Source: JAXMAR01 sp046350295
GTDB taxonomy: Bacteria > Planctomycetota > Planctomycetia > Gemmatales > Gemmataceae
DNA: 64,000 nucleotides
Direction of reading: 5' to 3'
NCBI GenBank assembly: GCA_046350295.1
Contig: JAXMAR010000002.1
Location: 258,153 to 322,152, forward strand
The notes beneath the pieces were generated by a model. That model searched no databases. It was not told the origin of the DNA and saw only the letters and a list, made by a program, of their open reading frames with translations. This document shows positions 52,399 to 61,269 of the stretch, piece after piece (the stretch's first letter is position 1; every line of letters begins with the position of its first letter). The position numbers were made by a program, and so were the translations under genes.

Positions 52399-53832
52399 AT
52401 GCGTTTCACCATTCGCTACCAGTTGCTCCTGCCGCTCGGCTTGCTGATCCTCGGCATCGTCGCCAGCAGCGCCTGGACCGCCTGGTCGTCGGCGACGCGG
52501 GCCGCGGACGAGATCGAAGGGCACATGGACGCCGTCGCGGCGACGGTCCGCAAGGTCACCTTCCCGCGTAACACACAGACGCTGGAGCTGATGAAGAGCC
52601 TGTCCGGCGCCGATTTTCTCCTGTGCGACAAGCGCCTCGAGCCGCTCCGCGATTTTCAGGGGCGGCCGATCATGACGCTGACAGCGCTGCCGGACGATCT
52701 GACGGCGGCGCGCGACGCGCCCGGGCTCGGCGCCCCCGTCGTCGTGCACGGCGCGAGCTATTTCTGCCGTGCCGTTCCCCTCGGGGCCGAGCCTTCCGCG
52801 GGCATCGTCCTGGTGCAGTTCTACCCGGAGGCCGTTTATCGCGACGCGGTGTGGCAGGCGATCCGGCCGGCGCTAACCCTCGGGGCCGTGGGAGCGATCG
52901 TCGCCGTCGTGCTCACCCTGGTCGTGACGCAGCGGCTATCGCGCCGCATCCAGCAGCTCGAACGCCGCACCGCGCTGATCGCCAAGGGAGATTTCAGCCC
53001 GATGCCGCTGCCGCACCGCAATGACGAGCTGCGCGACCTGGCCGGCTCGGTGAACGACATGGCGCAGCAGCTCGCCCAGTATCAGGAGACGATGCGGATC
53101 ACCGAGCGGCTGCGGCTCCTGGGCCAGGTGAGCGGCGGGCTGGCGCATCAGCTACGCAACGGCGTCGCCGGGGCCCGCCTCGCCGTGCAACTGCACGCGC
53201 GCGAGTGCGGCGCCAAAAGCGACGGCGAGGCGCTCGATGTCGCCCTGCGGCAACTGGCCCTCGTCGAGATGCACCTGAAGCGCTTCCTCGACCTGGGCCG
53301 GGCGGACGAGATGAAGCGGGCGCCCTGCGACGTCGTCGCGCTCGTGCAGGAGACGATGACGTTGCTGGGGCCCAAGTGCGCACATGCCCACATCGACCTG
53401 CGCTGGCGCGGCCGCGCGGCGCCGGTCGCCCGGGTCATCGATGGCGACGCGGAGCATCTGCGGCATCTCTTTCTCAATATCCTCACCAATGCGGTCGAGG
53501 CTGCCGGAACGGGCGGCTCGGTGGAGGTCGCGGCCGAACGCGGGCCGAACGACGGCGTGGCGGTCGAGATCGCCGACTCGGGACCGGGGCCGGACGCGGC
53601 GGTGGCGTCACGGCTGTTCGAGCCGTTTGTCACGGGCAAACCGGAGGGGGTCGGCCTCGGCCTGGCCGTGGCGCGGCAGATCGCACAGGCGCACGGAGGG
53701 TCGATCACCTGGCGGCGTGACGAGGGCCGGACGACGTTTCGGATCGAGCTGCCGAGGTGCGGCGTCCGGGCGGAGGAGCGAGGCGCGGCGATCGATGCTC
53801 GCGCGTCGACGCTGCTGAGGTCGGATCGATGA
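52399..53832 (+). CDS. Membrane sensor histidine kinase
   Basis: 477 residues from the ATG at 52399. TM1 is residues 9-27, followed by an extracytoplasmic sensor of about 135 residues. TM2 is near 165-185, then HAMP (RRIQQLERRTALIAKGDF), HisKA (LGQVSGGLAHQLRNG) and HATPase_c (FLNILTNAVEAAG, GVGLGLAVARQI). It senses a signal outside the cytoplasmic membrane. Its TGA overlaps the regulator ATG (ATGA at 53829), so the two form a two-component pair. Confidence 0.9.
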   Translation: MRFTIRYQLLLPLGLLILGIVASSAWTAWSSATRAADEIEGHMDAVAATVRKVTFPRNTQTLELMKSLSGADFLLCDKRLEPLRDFQGRPIMTLTALPDDLTAARDAPGLGAPVVVHGASYFCRAVPLGAEPSAGIVLVQFYPEAVYRDAVWQAIRPALTLGAVGAIVAVVLTLVVTQRLSRRIQQLERRTALIAKGDFSPMPLPHRNDELRDLAGSVNDMAQQLAQYQETMRITERLRLLGQVSGGLAHQLRNGVAGARLAVQLHARECGAKSDGEALDVALRQLALVEMHLKRFLDLGRADEMKRAPCDVVALVQETMTLLGPKCAHAHIDLRWRGRAAPVARVIDGDAEHLRHLFLNILTNAVEAAGTGGSVEVAAERGPNDGVAVEIADSGPGPDAAVASRLFEPFVTGKPEGVGLGLAVARQIAQAHGGSITWRRDEGRTTFRIELPRCGVRAEERGAAIDARASTLLRSDR

Positions 53833-55268
53833 GCGACATCCTGATTATCGACGACGAAGAAGCGGTCTGTTGGACGCTGCGCCGCGCGCTCAATGGCGAG
53901 GGGCGGCGCGTGGCCGTCGCAGCGTCGGCCGAAGAGGGGTTGGAGCTGGCGGCAAAGAAGAAACCCGACGCCATCCTGCTCGACGTCCGGCTGCCCGGCC
54001 TTGACGGCCTCTCGGCCCTCGCCGAATTGCGGCGCCGCAGCGGCGACGCGCCGGTCATCGTCATGACGGCGTTCGGCAATCTGAACACAGCGGTCCGGGC
54101 GGTCGAAGGGGGCGCCTTCGATTACCTGACGAAGCCCTTCGATCTGGAGCAGGCGCTCGAGACGGTTCAGCGGGCCCTCCAGCAGCGCAAGGCGGCCGGC
54201 GAGCCCAGCGCCCCGCCTCCCGAGACAACGGCCGGCGAGGACATCGTCGGCGCCAGCCCGGTGATGCAGAACGTCTTCAAGCGGATCGCCCTGGTGGCGC
54301 CGCGCGACTCGTGCGTCCTGATCACGGGGGAGAGCGGCACGGGCAAGGAGCTGGTGGCGCGCGCCGTCCATCGCTTCAGCGCCCGGCGCGACCGGCCGTT
54401 CCTGCCCGTCCACGTCGCGGCCCTCAATCCCAGCCTGGTCGAGAGCGAACTGTTCGGGCATCTCAAGGGAGCGTTCACCGGCGCGGCGCAGGCGCGGCCG
54501 GGCCTCCTGTCGCTGGCCGAGGGAGGGACGATCTTCTTCGACGAGATCGCCGAGATTCCCGCGGCGGTGCAGGTGAAACTGCTCCGCGTTCTTGAACACA
54601 ACGAGTATTTCCCGGTCGGCGGCAATCAACCGCAGAAGCTCGACGTGCGCGTCCTGGCGGCGACGCACCAGAACCTGGAGAAGAAGATCGCGGAGGGCAG
54701 CTTTCGCCACGACCTCTTCTTCCGCCTCAATGTCTTCCAGGTCCACGTCCCGCCCCTGCGCGAGCGGCGCGAGGACATCCCCCTCCTGGCCGATTTCTTC
54801 CTGCGGCGCCTGGAGCCGCGCTGCTTGCCGCTCCCGCCGCCGACGGTGCAGCACCTGATGAGCCAGCCCTGGCTGGGCAACGTGCGCGAGCTGCGGAACG
54901 CTCTGGAGCACGCCGTCATCATGGCACGCGGCGGGCCGATCCTGCCCGAACATCTGCCCAGCGCGACGACGCTCACCGGCGCCGGCCCGCGCGAGCAGCT
55001 CGCCGCCGCCGTGCTGGCCTGGCTTCAGGAACGCATCCGGCAAGCGGCGCCGAGCCCGCCCGCCAACCTTTACGACGAGCTGCTGAGCGTCATCGAGCCG
55101 CCGCTGCTGGAGGAAGTGATCCGCCGCCTGCAAGGCAACCGCTGGGTCGCGGCGCAGTGGCTCGGGCTGAACCGGGCGACGGTCCGCAAGAAACTGCAAG
55201 CGTATGGCCTGGCGGAGCTGTTCCGGAACGGTCGCGACGACGAGGAGGCGGAAGAGCAGCGCTCGTAG
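53829..55268 (+). CDS. NtrC-family sigma-54-dependent response regulator
   Basis: 479 residues. Receiver with Asp52 (ILLDVRLPG), AAA+ domain with Walker A GESGTGKE, sigma-54-contact loop GAFTGA, Walker B GGTIFFDEI and arginine-finger region FRHDLFFRLNVF. It has a C-terminal Fis-type helix-turn-helix (NRWVAAQWLGLNRATVRKKLQAYGL). When phosphorylated by the adjacent kinase it should activate sigma-54 promoters. Its TAG stop (55266-55268) lies inside the repeat element that begins at 55265. Confidence 0.9.
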   Translation: MSDILIIDDEEAVCWTLRRALNGEGRRVAVAASAEEGLELAAKKKPDAILLDVRLPGLDGLSALAELRRRSGDAPVIVMTAFGNLNTAVRAVEGGAFDYLTKPFDLEQALETVQRALQQRKAAGEPSAPPPETTAGEDIVGASPVMQNVFKRIALVAPRDSCVLITGESGTGKELVARAVHRFSARRDRPFLPVHVAALNPSLVESELFGHLKGAFTGAAQARPGLLSLAEGGTIFFDEIAEIPAAVQVKLLRVLEHNEYFPVGGNQPQKLDVRVLAATHQNLEKKIAEGSFRHDLFFRLNVFQVHVPPLRERREDIPLLADFFLRRLEPRCLPLPPPTVQHLMSQPWLGNVRELRNALEHAVIMARGGPILPEHLPSATTLTGAGPREQLAAAVLAWLQERIRQAAPSPPANLYDELLSVIEPPLLEEVIRRLQGNRWVAAQWLGLNRATVRKKLQAYGLAELFRNGRDDEEAEEQRS

Positions 55269-55327
55269 ACTGTGGGGCAGGCCGCGTGGCCTGCCTCTGC
55301 GCCGGCAGGCGAGGTGGTTTGCCCTAC
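55265..55327. repeat. GTAG...CTAC hairpin element between convergent genes
   Basis: GTAG, GCAGGCC-GCGT-GGCCTGC hairpin, spacer, GCCCTAC. It fills the whole gap between the NtrC gene and the leftward protease gene and supplies the NtrC stop codon. It may also terminate both transcripts. Confidence 0.55.
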
Positions 55328-55328
55328 A

Positions 55329-56045
55329 TTACCCGATATCGACAACCGACCGTAGGATTTCGCGCTTCCATTCCAGCTGGTGCACCGGCCAGCCTTGCAC
55401 GGTCCAGCCATCCGCCTGGAGGCGGCACGGTCGGCTGTTGGCATTGACATGGCGTTGACACTTCTCCTCGATCGACTCCAGACGTTTGCGCGTGGGCCAG
55501 GCGTTGCTGCGGCGCCGCGTGATCTTGCCGTTGTCGAGGATGGTGATGATGCACGGCTCGGGCAGGTCCAGCAGGCGCAGGGCGATGACCTCGTGGCTCG
55601 AGGTCGCGTAGCGTCGCTTGAGGGCAAGGAGGTCCCAGTCCTCGTCTGGGGCGTCGCTCGCGAGCCAGATAGTGGGGACGAGCAGACGGTGGGCGAACAG
55701 GTTGGCGAGCGATTCGCCCGTCATCCGCCCGGTGCGCTCCGGGTCGAGGCCGAGCCGGGCGATCAGTTCGCTTTTGAAATGCTCGCCGATCTCATGGGCG
55801 ACGGTCCATTGATGCCGCTCCTCGGTGGGCTCTGGGCGGAGGAAGATCTGCTTGCGGCCGGCACTGCGCTGAGCGCGGCCGCGCTGCCCCTGGCGCTTGT
55901 CGAGCAGCACCGCCATGCCGAGATGTCCCTGCGCCAGAGCGATGGCGTCCACCGGCGGTTGCTCGACCCGCGCGGCGCGCAAGAGTTCCGCGACCAGACG
56001 GTCGATGGTGTCGAGAACGTCCGCGCGCTCGAGGTCGTCTACCAT
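55329..56045 (-). CDS. ImmA/IrrE-like metallopeptidase
   Basis: 238 residues from the ATG at 56045; ATG 56054 and GTG 56060 are alternatives. The zinc site HEIGEH lies at residues 84-89 (TVAHEIGEHF), with the following ANLFAHRLLVP helix typical of the M78 family. In mobile elements ImmA cleaves the ImmR repressor, and IrrE in Deinococcus cleaves DdrO. No XRE-type repressor is adjacent here, so the target is elsewhere or has been lost. The C-terminal part (residues 140-238) is not recognised; it includes CIITILDNGKITRRRSNAW. Confidence 0.75.
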   Translation of the reverse strand: MVDDLERADVLDTIDRLVAELLRAARVEQPPVDAIALAQGHLGMAVLLDKRQGQRGRAQRSAGRKQIFLRPEPTEERHQWTVAHEIGEHFKSELIARLGLDPERTGRMTGESLANLFAHRLLVPTIWLASDAPDEDWDLLALKRRYATSSHEVIALRLLDLPEPCIITILDNGKITRRRSNAWPTRKRLESIEEKCQRHVNANSRPCRLQADGWTVQGWPVHQLEWKREILRSVVDIG

Positions 56046-56108
56046 GCCTCGCATCTCCACTAGGCAAAACGTGTATTTTTGTTCACGTCCAAGCGAAAGT
56101 CAAGGTTC

Positions 56109-56128
56109 ATTCGTCGGAATCGACGAAT
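56109..56128. promoter_or_regulatory. 20-bp palindrome in divergent promoter region
   Basis: ATTCGTCG-GAAT-CGACGAAT. It lies just upstream of a TTGACT-like -35 for the protease gene on the minus strand and 20 bases upstream of the TTGACA promoter at 56149. Position and symmetry suit a dimeric repressor operator. Confidence 0.45.
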
Positions 56129-56148
56129 ACCCGTCCCGACCCGGAACA

Positions 56149-56176
56149 TTGACAACGCGCCCCAAGCGGTTACGAT
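56149..56176 (+). promoter_or_regulatory. Predicted sigma-70 promoter
   Basis: TTGACA (56149-56154) and TACGAT (56171-56176), 16 bases apart, with AAGGAG at 56211 and the ATG at 56224. Confidence 0.55.
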
Positions 56177-56223
56177 TGGGCGCGGCGTGGCAGAACCGGG
56201 CGACACAACCAAGGAGATAACGT

Positions 56224-56691
56224 ATGCATCGCCTCATCCCAGCGCTCTTGTGCGGACTGCTCCTCGTGGGCGGCGGCGTCCACGGCGGCGGCAAGGACAA
56301 GGCAACAGCGGAGAAACCGCGGGAAACCGCCATCTATGATGTCCACGCCTCCGAGCTCGCCAAGGAGTTCGAGAAGAGCCCGGCCGACGCTCTCAAGAAA
56401 TACCAGGCCCCCAAGAAGGGCGTCGGCGGCGCCCTCATCAACATGCACGGCAAGGTGCTCGACGCGAGAGGAAAGACCGCGACGTTCGACACCGGCTCCT
56501 CCATCCAGATCACCCTTGCGGTCGACTACATCAGCTGGCCGGCCGAGAAGGGGAAACGCATGACCTTCGATGTCACCCACGCCAAGGTCGTCGACTTCAG
56601 CCGCAACACGATTGTCCTCGAGGCGGAGCAGGTCGTCATCGGCAACCTGCCGGACGGGGACAAGAAGGAACCTGCCAAAGAGAAGAAGTGA
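56224..56691 (+). CDS. Secreted protein, OB-fold tRNA_anti-like
   Basis: 155 residues with AAGGAG seven bases upstream. The signal peptide is MHRLIPALLCGLLLVGG. The mature part (YDVHASELAKEFEKSPADALKKY, then INMHGKVLDARGKTATFD and ITLAVDYI) fits the periplasmic tRNA_anti-like OB-fold seen in planctomycete proteins. In that family a helix precedes a five-strand barrel. The assignment is by pattern only. The Lys-rich tail is low in complexity. Function is unknown. Confidence 0.65.
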   Translation: MHRLIPALLCGLLLVGGGVHGGGKDKATAEKPRETAIYDVHASELAKEFEKSPADALKKYQAPKKGVGGALINMHGKVLDARGKTATFDTGSSIQITLAVDYISWPAEKGKRMTFDVTHAKVVDFSRNTIVLEAEQVVIGNLPDGDKKEPAKEKK

Positions 56692-56733
56692 ACGGCTTAC
56701 AGTAGGTTGCCCAAAGGCTTCGCAAACGCAAAA

Positions 56734-56763
56734 GGGATCGTCCCTCTTGGCAGGGATAGTCCC
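56734..56763. promoter_or_regulatory. Two tandem GGGATnGTCCC palindromes
   Basis: GGGATCGTCCC at 56734-56744 and GGGATAGTCCC at 56753-56763, centred 19 bases apart, in the 275-base gap before the MarR-type gene. They could be operator half-pairs or a cis element of the preceding gene. Confidence 0.35.
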
Positions 56764-56900
56764 CTCAGGCGTTGCAAAGCCCCGCCGAAACGCCGGTCCC
56801 CACTTTCCGTTTCGCGCGGCTGAGCCGACGCCCCGACGAAGTTCATCGATTTCTCAGGATTTTTTTCTTCCGTCTCGGCGCAAGTTCTCTTACGCTTTTT

Positions 56901-56931
56901 GTTAGGATGTTGTTAGGATGTTGTTAGGGCG
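56901..56931. repeat. Direct repeats GTTAGGATGTT with 11-bp period
   Basis: Two exact copies (56901-56911 and 56912-56922) are followed by a partial third copy (GTTAGGGCG). They end 35 bases before the MarR-type start. One helical turn per repeat suits cooperative regulator binding. Confidence 0.5.
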
Positions 56932-56966
56932 CTAAGTAAAAGCGGCAAGCGAAGCCGAGAGGCCTC

Positions 56967-57458
56967 ATGAAAAGCCCGACTGTTCCTGAGCCATTTCACC
57001 CGGTGCGCCAGCTGGTCCGAACCTTCGGCCTCCTGGAACGGGTGATGCGCCCCTATTTCGCGCGCTTCGGCATCAGCGGCTCGCAATGGGGCGTGCTGCG
57101 GAACCTGCGCCGGGCCGAGGAAGATGGCGTCGAGGGCCTGCGCCTGACCGAGTTGAGCGAGCGGCTGCTCATCAAGCCCGCCAGCGTCACCGGCCTCATC
57201 GATCGCCTGGAGCGCGCCGGCCTCGTCGAGCGTTTCAGCTCCCCGACCGACCTGCGCGTCACCAAGGTGCAGTTGACGAGCGAAGGGCGGGACATCGTCG
57301 AGCGCATCCTGAACGTTCATCCTGAGAAGCTCGCGGACCTGATGACGGGTCTGAGCGGGCCGGAACAGAAGGAGCTCAGTCGTCTGCTCGCCCGCTGGTG
57401 TCAAAACCTCGAAAAAAGCCTGCACAGCGGTGTGCTGGAACCGGCCTCCGTCGGATGA
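56967..57458 (+). CDS. MarR-family transcriptional regulator
   Basis: 163 residues. The winged helix-turn-helix is LRLTELSERLLIKPASVTGLIDRLERAGLVER, with wing SSPTDLRVTKVQLT. The flanking helices (PVRQLVRTFGLLERVMRPYF and the C-terminal EQKELSRLLARWCQNL) form the dimer interface. It is the first gene of the MacA-MacB-like efflux operon, so it probably represses that operon and itself and responds to an exported compound. Confidence 0.85.
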   Translation: MKSPTVPEPFHPVRQLVRTFGLLERVMRPYFARFGISGSQWGVLRNLRRAEEDGVEGLRLTELSERLLIKPASVTGLIDRLERAGLVERFSSPTDLRVTKVQLTSEGRDIVERILNVHPEKLADLMTGLSGPEQKELSRLLARWCQNLEKSLHSGVLEPASVG

Positions 57459-57502
57459 CGCTTGCCGGGCGCCGGCCCGGCCGTTTTCTCTCTGGGTGAA
57501 AC

Positions 57503-58870
57503 ATGCGCAGAATCATCTTCCTGATCGTCGTCCTCGCCGCCATCGGCGGCGGCATCGGCTACTGGTACTGGAACGCCAACACGCACAAGCCGCTCAACTA
57601 CCGCCTGGCCCAGGTGACGCGCGGCAAGCTCATCGCCACCATCGGCGCCACGGGCACCATCGAACCCGAAGAGGTGATCGATGTCGGCGCCCAGGTCGCG
57701 GGCCGCGTCGAGCGTTTCGGCGATGATCCAGCCAAAACCATGGGCTGGGGCACGGTCGTCGACAAGGGAACCGTCCTGGCCCAGCTCGACGCCTCCCTCT
57801 ATTCCGCCCAGGTCGACGCGGAGAAGGCCAACGTCGCGAAGGCGCAGGCCGACAAGCTCCAGAAGGTGGCCGTGCTCGAGCAAGCCAAGCGTGACTTCGA
57901 CCGGGCGGAGAACCTCCACAAGACGAAGTCGATCGCCCCGGCCGACTACGACCTCGCCAAGACCGCCTTCGACTCGGCGAAGGCCAGTCTGGCGCTCAGC
58001 GAGGCGCAGATTCTCCAGGCGACCGCCGCGTTGTCCGTGGCGACGACAAATCTCGAATACACGACCATCAAGTCCCCGGTCAAAGGGACCATCATCGACC
58101 GCCGCGTCAACATCGGGCAGACGGTCGTGGCCAGCTTGCAAGCGCCCAGCCTGTTCCTCATCGCCAAGGACCTGTCACGCGTCGAGATCTGGGCGTCCGT
58201 CAACGAGGCGGACGTCGGCAACATTCACGTCGGCCAGACCGTGCGCTTCACCGTCGACATGGCGCCCGGGCAGCAGTTCGAAGGAACGGTGCTCAAGCAA
58301 GGCGACTACGCCGCCCGCTTGAATGCCAGCATGACGCAGAACGTCGTCACCTATACCGTGGTCGTCGGCACCAAGAATCCGGAAGTCACCTTGCCTACCG
58401 GCAAGAAGCAACTGCTGTTCCTGCCCTACCTGACCGCCAACCTGAAATTCGTCATCGCGGAGAAGACCGACGCACTGCTCGTTCCGAACGCCGCCCTGCG
58501 CTACCGGCCCAGGGCCGATCAGATCGCTCCGGAGTATCGCGCCAAGGCGGGCGGCAAGCGGAAGCCGAGCGAGGCGCCCGCTCCGGACAAGAGCGGATCG
58601 GAAAAGGGCGGCTCGGACAAGACTGGCAAATCGCCCGCCGAAAGCGCCGCCCATGAATTCGGCACGGTCTGGGTCAAGGATGGGGATTACGTCAAGCCGG
58701 TTCGCGTCCGCATCGGCTACACCGACGGCATCGACACGGAAATCCTGGGAGGCGATCTGAACGAGACCATGGAGGTTATCATCGGCGAGGGCCGGACCGC
58801 CCCGCAAGCCCCCACCGACGCCAATCCGTTCGGTCCGCCGGCCTTCTTCAAGGGCAAGAAGAAGGAGTAA
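57503..58870 (+). CDS. Periplasmic adaptor of tripartite efflux pump (MacA/HlyD type)
   Basis: 455 residues. One N-terminal membrane anchor (4-22), then barrel-sandwich and hairpin domains: TIEPEEVIDVGAQVAGRVE, a coiled-coil region (LYSAQVDAEKANVAKAQADKLQ to TTNLEYTTIKSPVKGTIIDRR), then beta-barrel segments. A hydrophilic insertion rich in Lys, Ser and Gly (about residues 345-390) is unusual. It couples the MacB-like ABC transporter to an outer-membrane channel, which is not encoded nearby. Confidence 0.85.
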   Translation: MRRIIFLIVVLAAIGGGIGYWYWNANTHKPLNYRLAQVTRGKLIATIGATGTIEPEEVIDVGAQVAGRVERFGDDPAKTMGWGTVVDKGTVLAQLDASLYSAQVDAEKANVAKAQADKLQKVAVLEQAKRDFDRAENLHKTKSIAPADYDLAKTAFDSAKASLALSEAQILQATAALSVATTNLEYTTIKSPVKGTIIDRRVNIGQTVVASLQAPSLFLIAKDLSRVEIWASVNEADVGNIHVGQTVRFTVDMAPGQQFEGTVLKQGDYAARLNASMTQNVVTYTVVVGTKNPEVTLPTGKKQLLFLPYLTANLKFVIAEKTDALLVPNAALRYRPRADQIAPEYRAKAGGKRKPSEAPAPDKSGSEKGGSDKTGKSPAESAAHEFGTVWVKDGDYVKPVRVRIGYTDGIDTEILGGDLNETMEVIIGEGRTAPQAPTDANPFGPPAFFKGKKKE

Positions 58871-58988
58871 CCCGACGACGCTTCGCCCGTGAACCGAGTG
58901 TTCTCGGCCACGGGCGGAGCTCAACCGCCACCGTGGGCCGCCCAAGCCCAACCCCGGGTCCAACCGGCCCACCTAACCGCAACCAACC

Positions 58989-59732
58989 ATGGACCTGATC
59001 GAACTCAAAGACGTTCGCAAGACGTATCACCTCGGCGAGGTCGACGTGCCGGTGCTCAAGGGGGTTTCCCTGACCATCGGCCGCGGCGAGATGGTGGCGC
59101 TCATGGGCGTGTCCGGCTCGGGCAAGAGCACGCTCATGAACATCCTGGGCTGCCTGGACCGCCCCAGCTCCGGCCAGTACTGGCTCGACGGCGAGGAAGT
59201 GTCGCATCTCGACCTGAACCAGCGAGCGATGATCCGGAACAAGAAGATCGGCTTCGTGTTCCAGAACTTCAACCTCCTGGCCCGCACCAGCGCGCTGGAC
59301 AACGTCATGATGCCCCTCTCCTACACCGCCGCCCACATCAGTACCAAGGAGGCCAAGGAGCGGGCCACGCAGCTCCTCGATCGCGTCGGCCTGCAGGGAC
59401 GCTTCGATCACCATCCGTCGCAGCTCTCCGGCGGCCAGCAGCAGCGCGTCGCCATCGCCCGCTCGCTCATCAACAATCCGCCGCTCCTCTTCGCCGACGA
59501 GCCGACCGGCAACCTCGACTCCAAGACCAGCGAGGAGATGCTGCGACTCTTCCAGAAGCTCAACGCCGAAGAAGGCATCACGATCATCCTGGTGACCCAC
59601 GACAACGAGGTCGCCCACCACGCGCAGCGGATCATCCACATCCGCGACGGCCTCATCGAGCAAGGCGCCTTCGGCGAAGAGCGCCCGCTCGTGGACCGGA
59701 GCACCGAAGTGGTCGCGACCGCGGCATCGTAA
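58989..59732 (+). CDS. ABC transporter ATP-binding protein, MacB/LolD type
   Basis: 247 residues. Walker A GVSGSGKST, the Q-loop FVFQNFNLLARTS, signature LSGGQQQRVAIARSL and Walker B LLFADEPTGNLDS, then the H-loop VTHDNE. As in LolD-type subunits, it is separate from the permease, whereas E. coli MacB is fused. It pairs with the permease 66 bases downstream. Confidence 0.9.
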   Translation: MDLIELKDVRKTYHLGEVDVPVLKGVSLTIGRGEMVALMGVSGSGKSTLMNILGCLDRPSSGQYWLDGEEVSHLDLNQRAMIRNKKIGFVFQNFNLLARTSALDNVMMPLSYTAAHISTKEAKERATQLLDRVGLQGRFDHHPSQLSGGQQQRVAIARSLINNPPLLFADEPTGNLDSKTSEEMLRLFQKLNAEEGITIILVTHDNEVAHHAQRIIHIRDGLIEQGAFGEERPLVDRSTEVVATAAS

Positions 59733-59798
59733 CTATTTCATAGAGCAGGCGCGCCGGGCGGCGTTAAGCCCCCGGAGGAAACGGAAAGGACAGGACCC

Positions 59799-61178
59799 AT
59801 GCTCGGCTCCTTTCGCACCTTCAAGATGGCGTTCCATGCCCTTAGGCGCAACGTCATGCGCTCCGCGCTGACCACGCTCGGCATCATCATCGGCGTGGCC
59901 GCCGTCATCGCCATGACCGAGATCGGCCAGGGGACGAACCGGGCGGTGAAGCAGACCATTGCCAGCATGGGAGCGAACAACCTGCTCATCATGCCCGGCA
60001 CGGCCACCTCGGGCGGCGTCAGCTTCGGCTCGGGCTCCGTCATCACCATGACGCCGCAGGACGCGGACGCCATCGCGCGCGAGTGCCCGGCGGTGGACGG
60101 CGTGGCGCCCATCGTGCGGGCCCGGTCGCAGGTTGTCTATAGCGGCAAGAACTGGGTCCCCATGTACATCTACGGCACGACCCCTTCGTACCTCACCGTG
60201 CGCGACTGGGAAGAGCTGGATCGCGGCGAAGTCTTCACCGACCGGGACGTGCGCAACTCGACGCGCGTCTGCGTCCTCGGCCAGACCCTCGTCAAGGAGC
60301 TGTTCGGCGACGAGGACCCGATCGGCAAGGAGATTCGCATTCAGAACGTCGCGTTCCGCGTGATGGGCACCTTGACGCGGCGCGGCGCCAACATGATGGG
60401 CATGGACCAGGACGACATCGTGCTGGCCCCCTGGACGACCATCAAGTATCGCGTCAGCAACTCCACGCTCAGCAACGTCAATCAAAGCTCCGCGACCGCC
60501 GTCGATACCACGCAGAAGGTGAATACCCTGAGCCAGATCTACCCCGGCGCCTCCGGCGGCCTTTATCCGGCCCTGTCCGCGATCCAGGCCGCCGACACGC
60601 CGCAGCCGATCCGCTTCACCAACATCGACCAGATCATCGTCCGCGCCGCCTCCACCGAGGAGATCGGCGCCGCCATCAGCCAGGTCACCGATCTCCTGCA
60701 CGACCGCCACCACATCAAAGCCGGACAGCCGGACGACTTCAGCGTCCGCGACATGACCGAGATGACCAAGGCCATGGGCTCCACCTCGGAGACGATGACG
60801 CGCTCGCTCCTCTTCGTCGCCCTCATCTCCCTGGTCGTCGGCGGTGTCGGCATCATGAACATCATGCTCGTCTCCGTCACCGAGCGCACCCGCGAGATCG
60901 GCCTGCGCATGGCCGTCGGCGCCCGCCCGTCCGATATCCTGCGCCAGTTCCTCGTCGAGGCGGTCGTCCTCTGCCTATTGGGGGGCCTCATGGGCATCTT
61001 GCTCGGCCGCGGCGTGGCGGAGCTGGTCCATTACTTTCTGCGCTGGCCGACGGAGATCTCGCTCCTCGCCATCTTCGCGGCGGTCGGCGTCTCCGCCTTC
61101 GTCGGTGTCGCCTTCGGCTTTTATCCGGCCTGGAAGGCGTCGCGCCTCGACCCGATCGACGCCTTGCGCTTCGAGTGA
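59799..61178 (+). CDS. ABC transporter permease, MacB type
   Basis: 459 residues, GGAGG-like site in the upstream gap. First helix near 25-45 (LTTLGIIIGVAAVIAMTEIG), then a large periplasmic MacB_PCD domain (50-330). Three C-terminal helices contain LVVGGVGIMNIMLVSVTERTREIGLRMAVGARPSDIL, the FtsX/MacB signature. With the ATPase and adaptor it forms a mechanotransmission-type pump that expels a peptide, drug or lipid. Last gene of the operon. Confidence 0.9.
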   Translation: MLGSFRTFKMAFHALRRNVMRSALTTLGIIIGVAAVIAMTEIGQGTNRAVKQTIASMGANNLLIMPGTATSGGVSFGSGSVITMTPQDADAIARECPAVDGVAPIVRARSQVVYSGKNWVPMYIYGTTPSYLTVRDWEELDRGEVFTDRDVRNSTRVCVLGQTLVKELFGDEDPIGKEIRIQNVAFRVMGTLTRRGANMMGMDQDDIVLAPWTTIKYRVSNSTLSNVNQSSATAVDTTQKVNTLSQIYPGASGGLYPALSAIQAADTPQPIRFTNIDQIIVRAASTEEIGAAISQVTDLLHDRHHIKAGQPDDFSVRDMTEMTKAMGSTSETMTRSLLFVALISLVVGGVGIMNIMLVSVTERTREIGLRMAVGARPSDILRQFLVEAVVLCLLGGLMGILLGRGVAELVHYFLRWPTEISLLAIFAAVGVSAFVGVAFGFYPAWKASRLDPIDALRFE

Positions 61179-61269
61179 CGGCCGGTGAACGCGGTCGTTC
61201 GGTGACGAGCCTCGGGGGCCGCGGCGAACCCGGTCATTCCGGGCCAGGAGTAACGACACGCTCTCTTCC

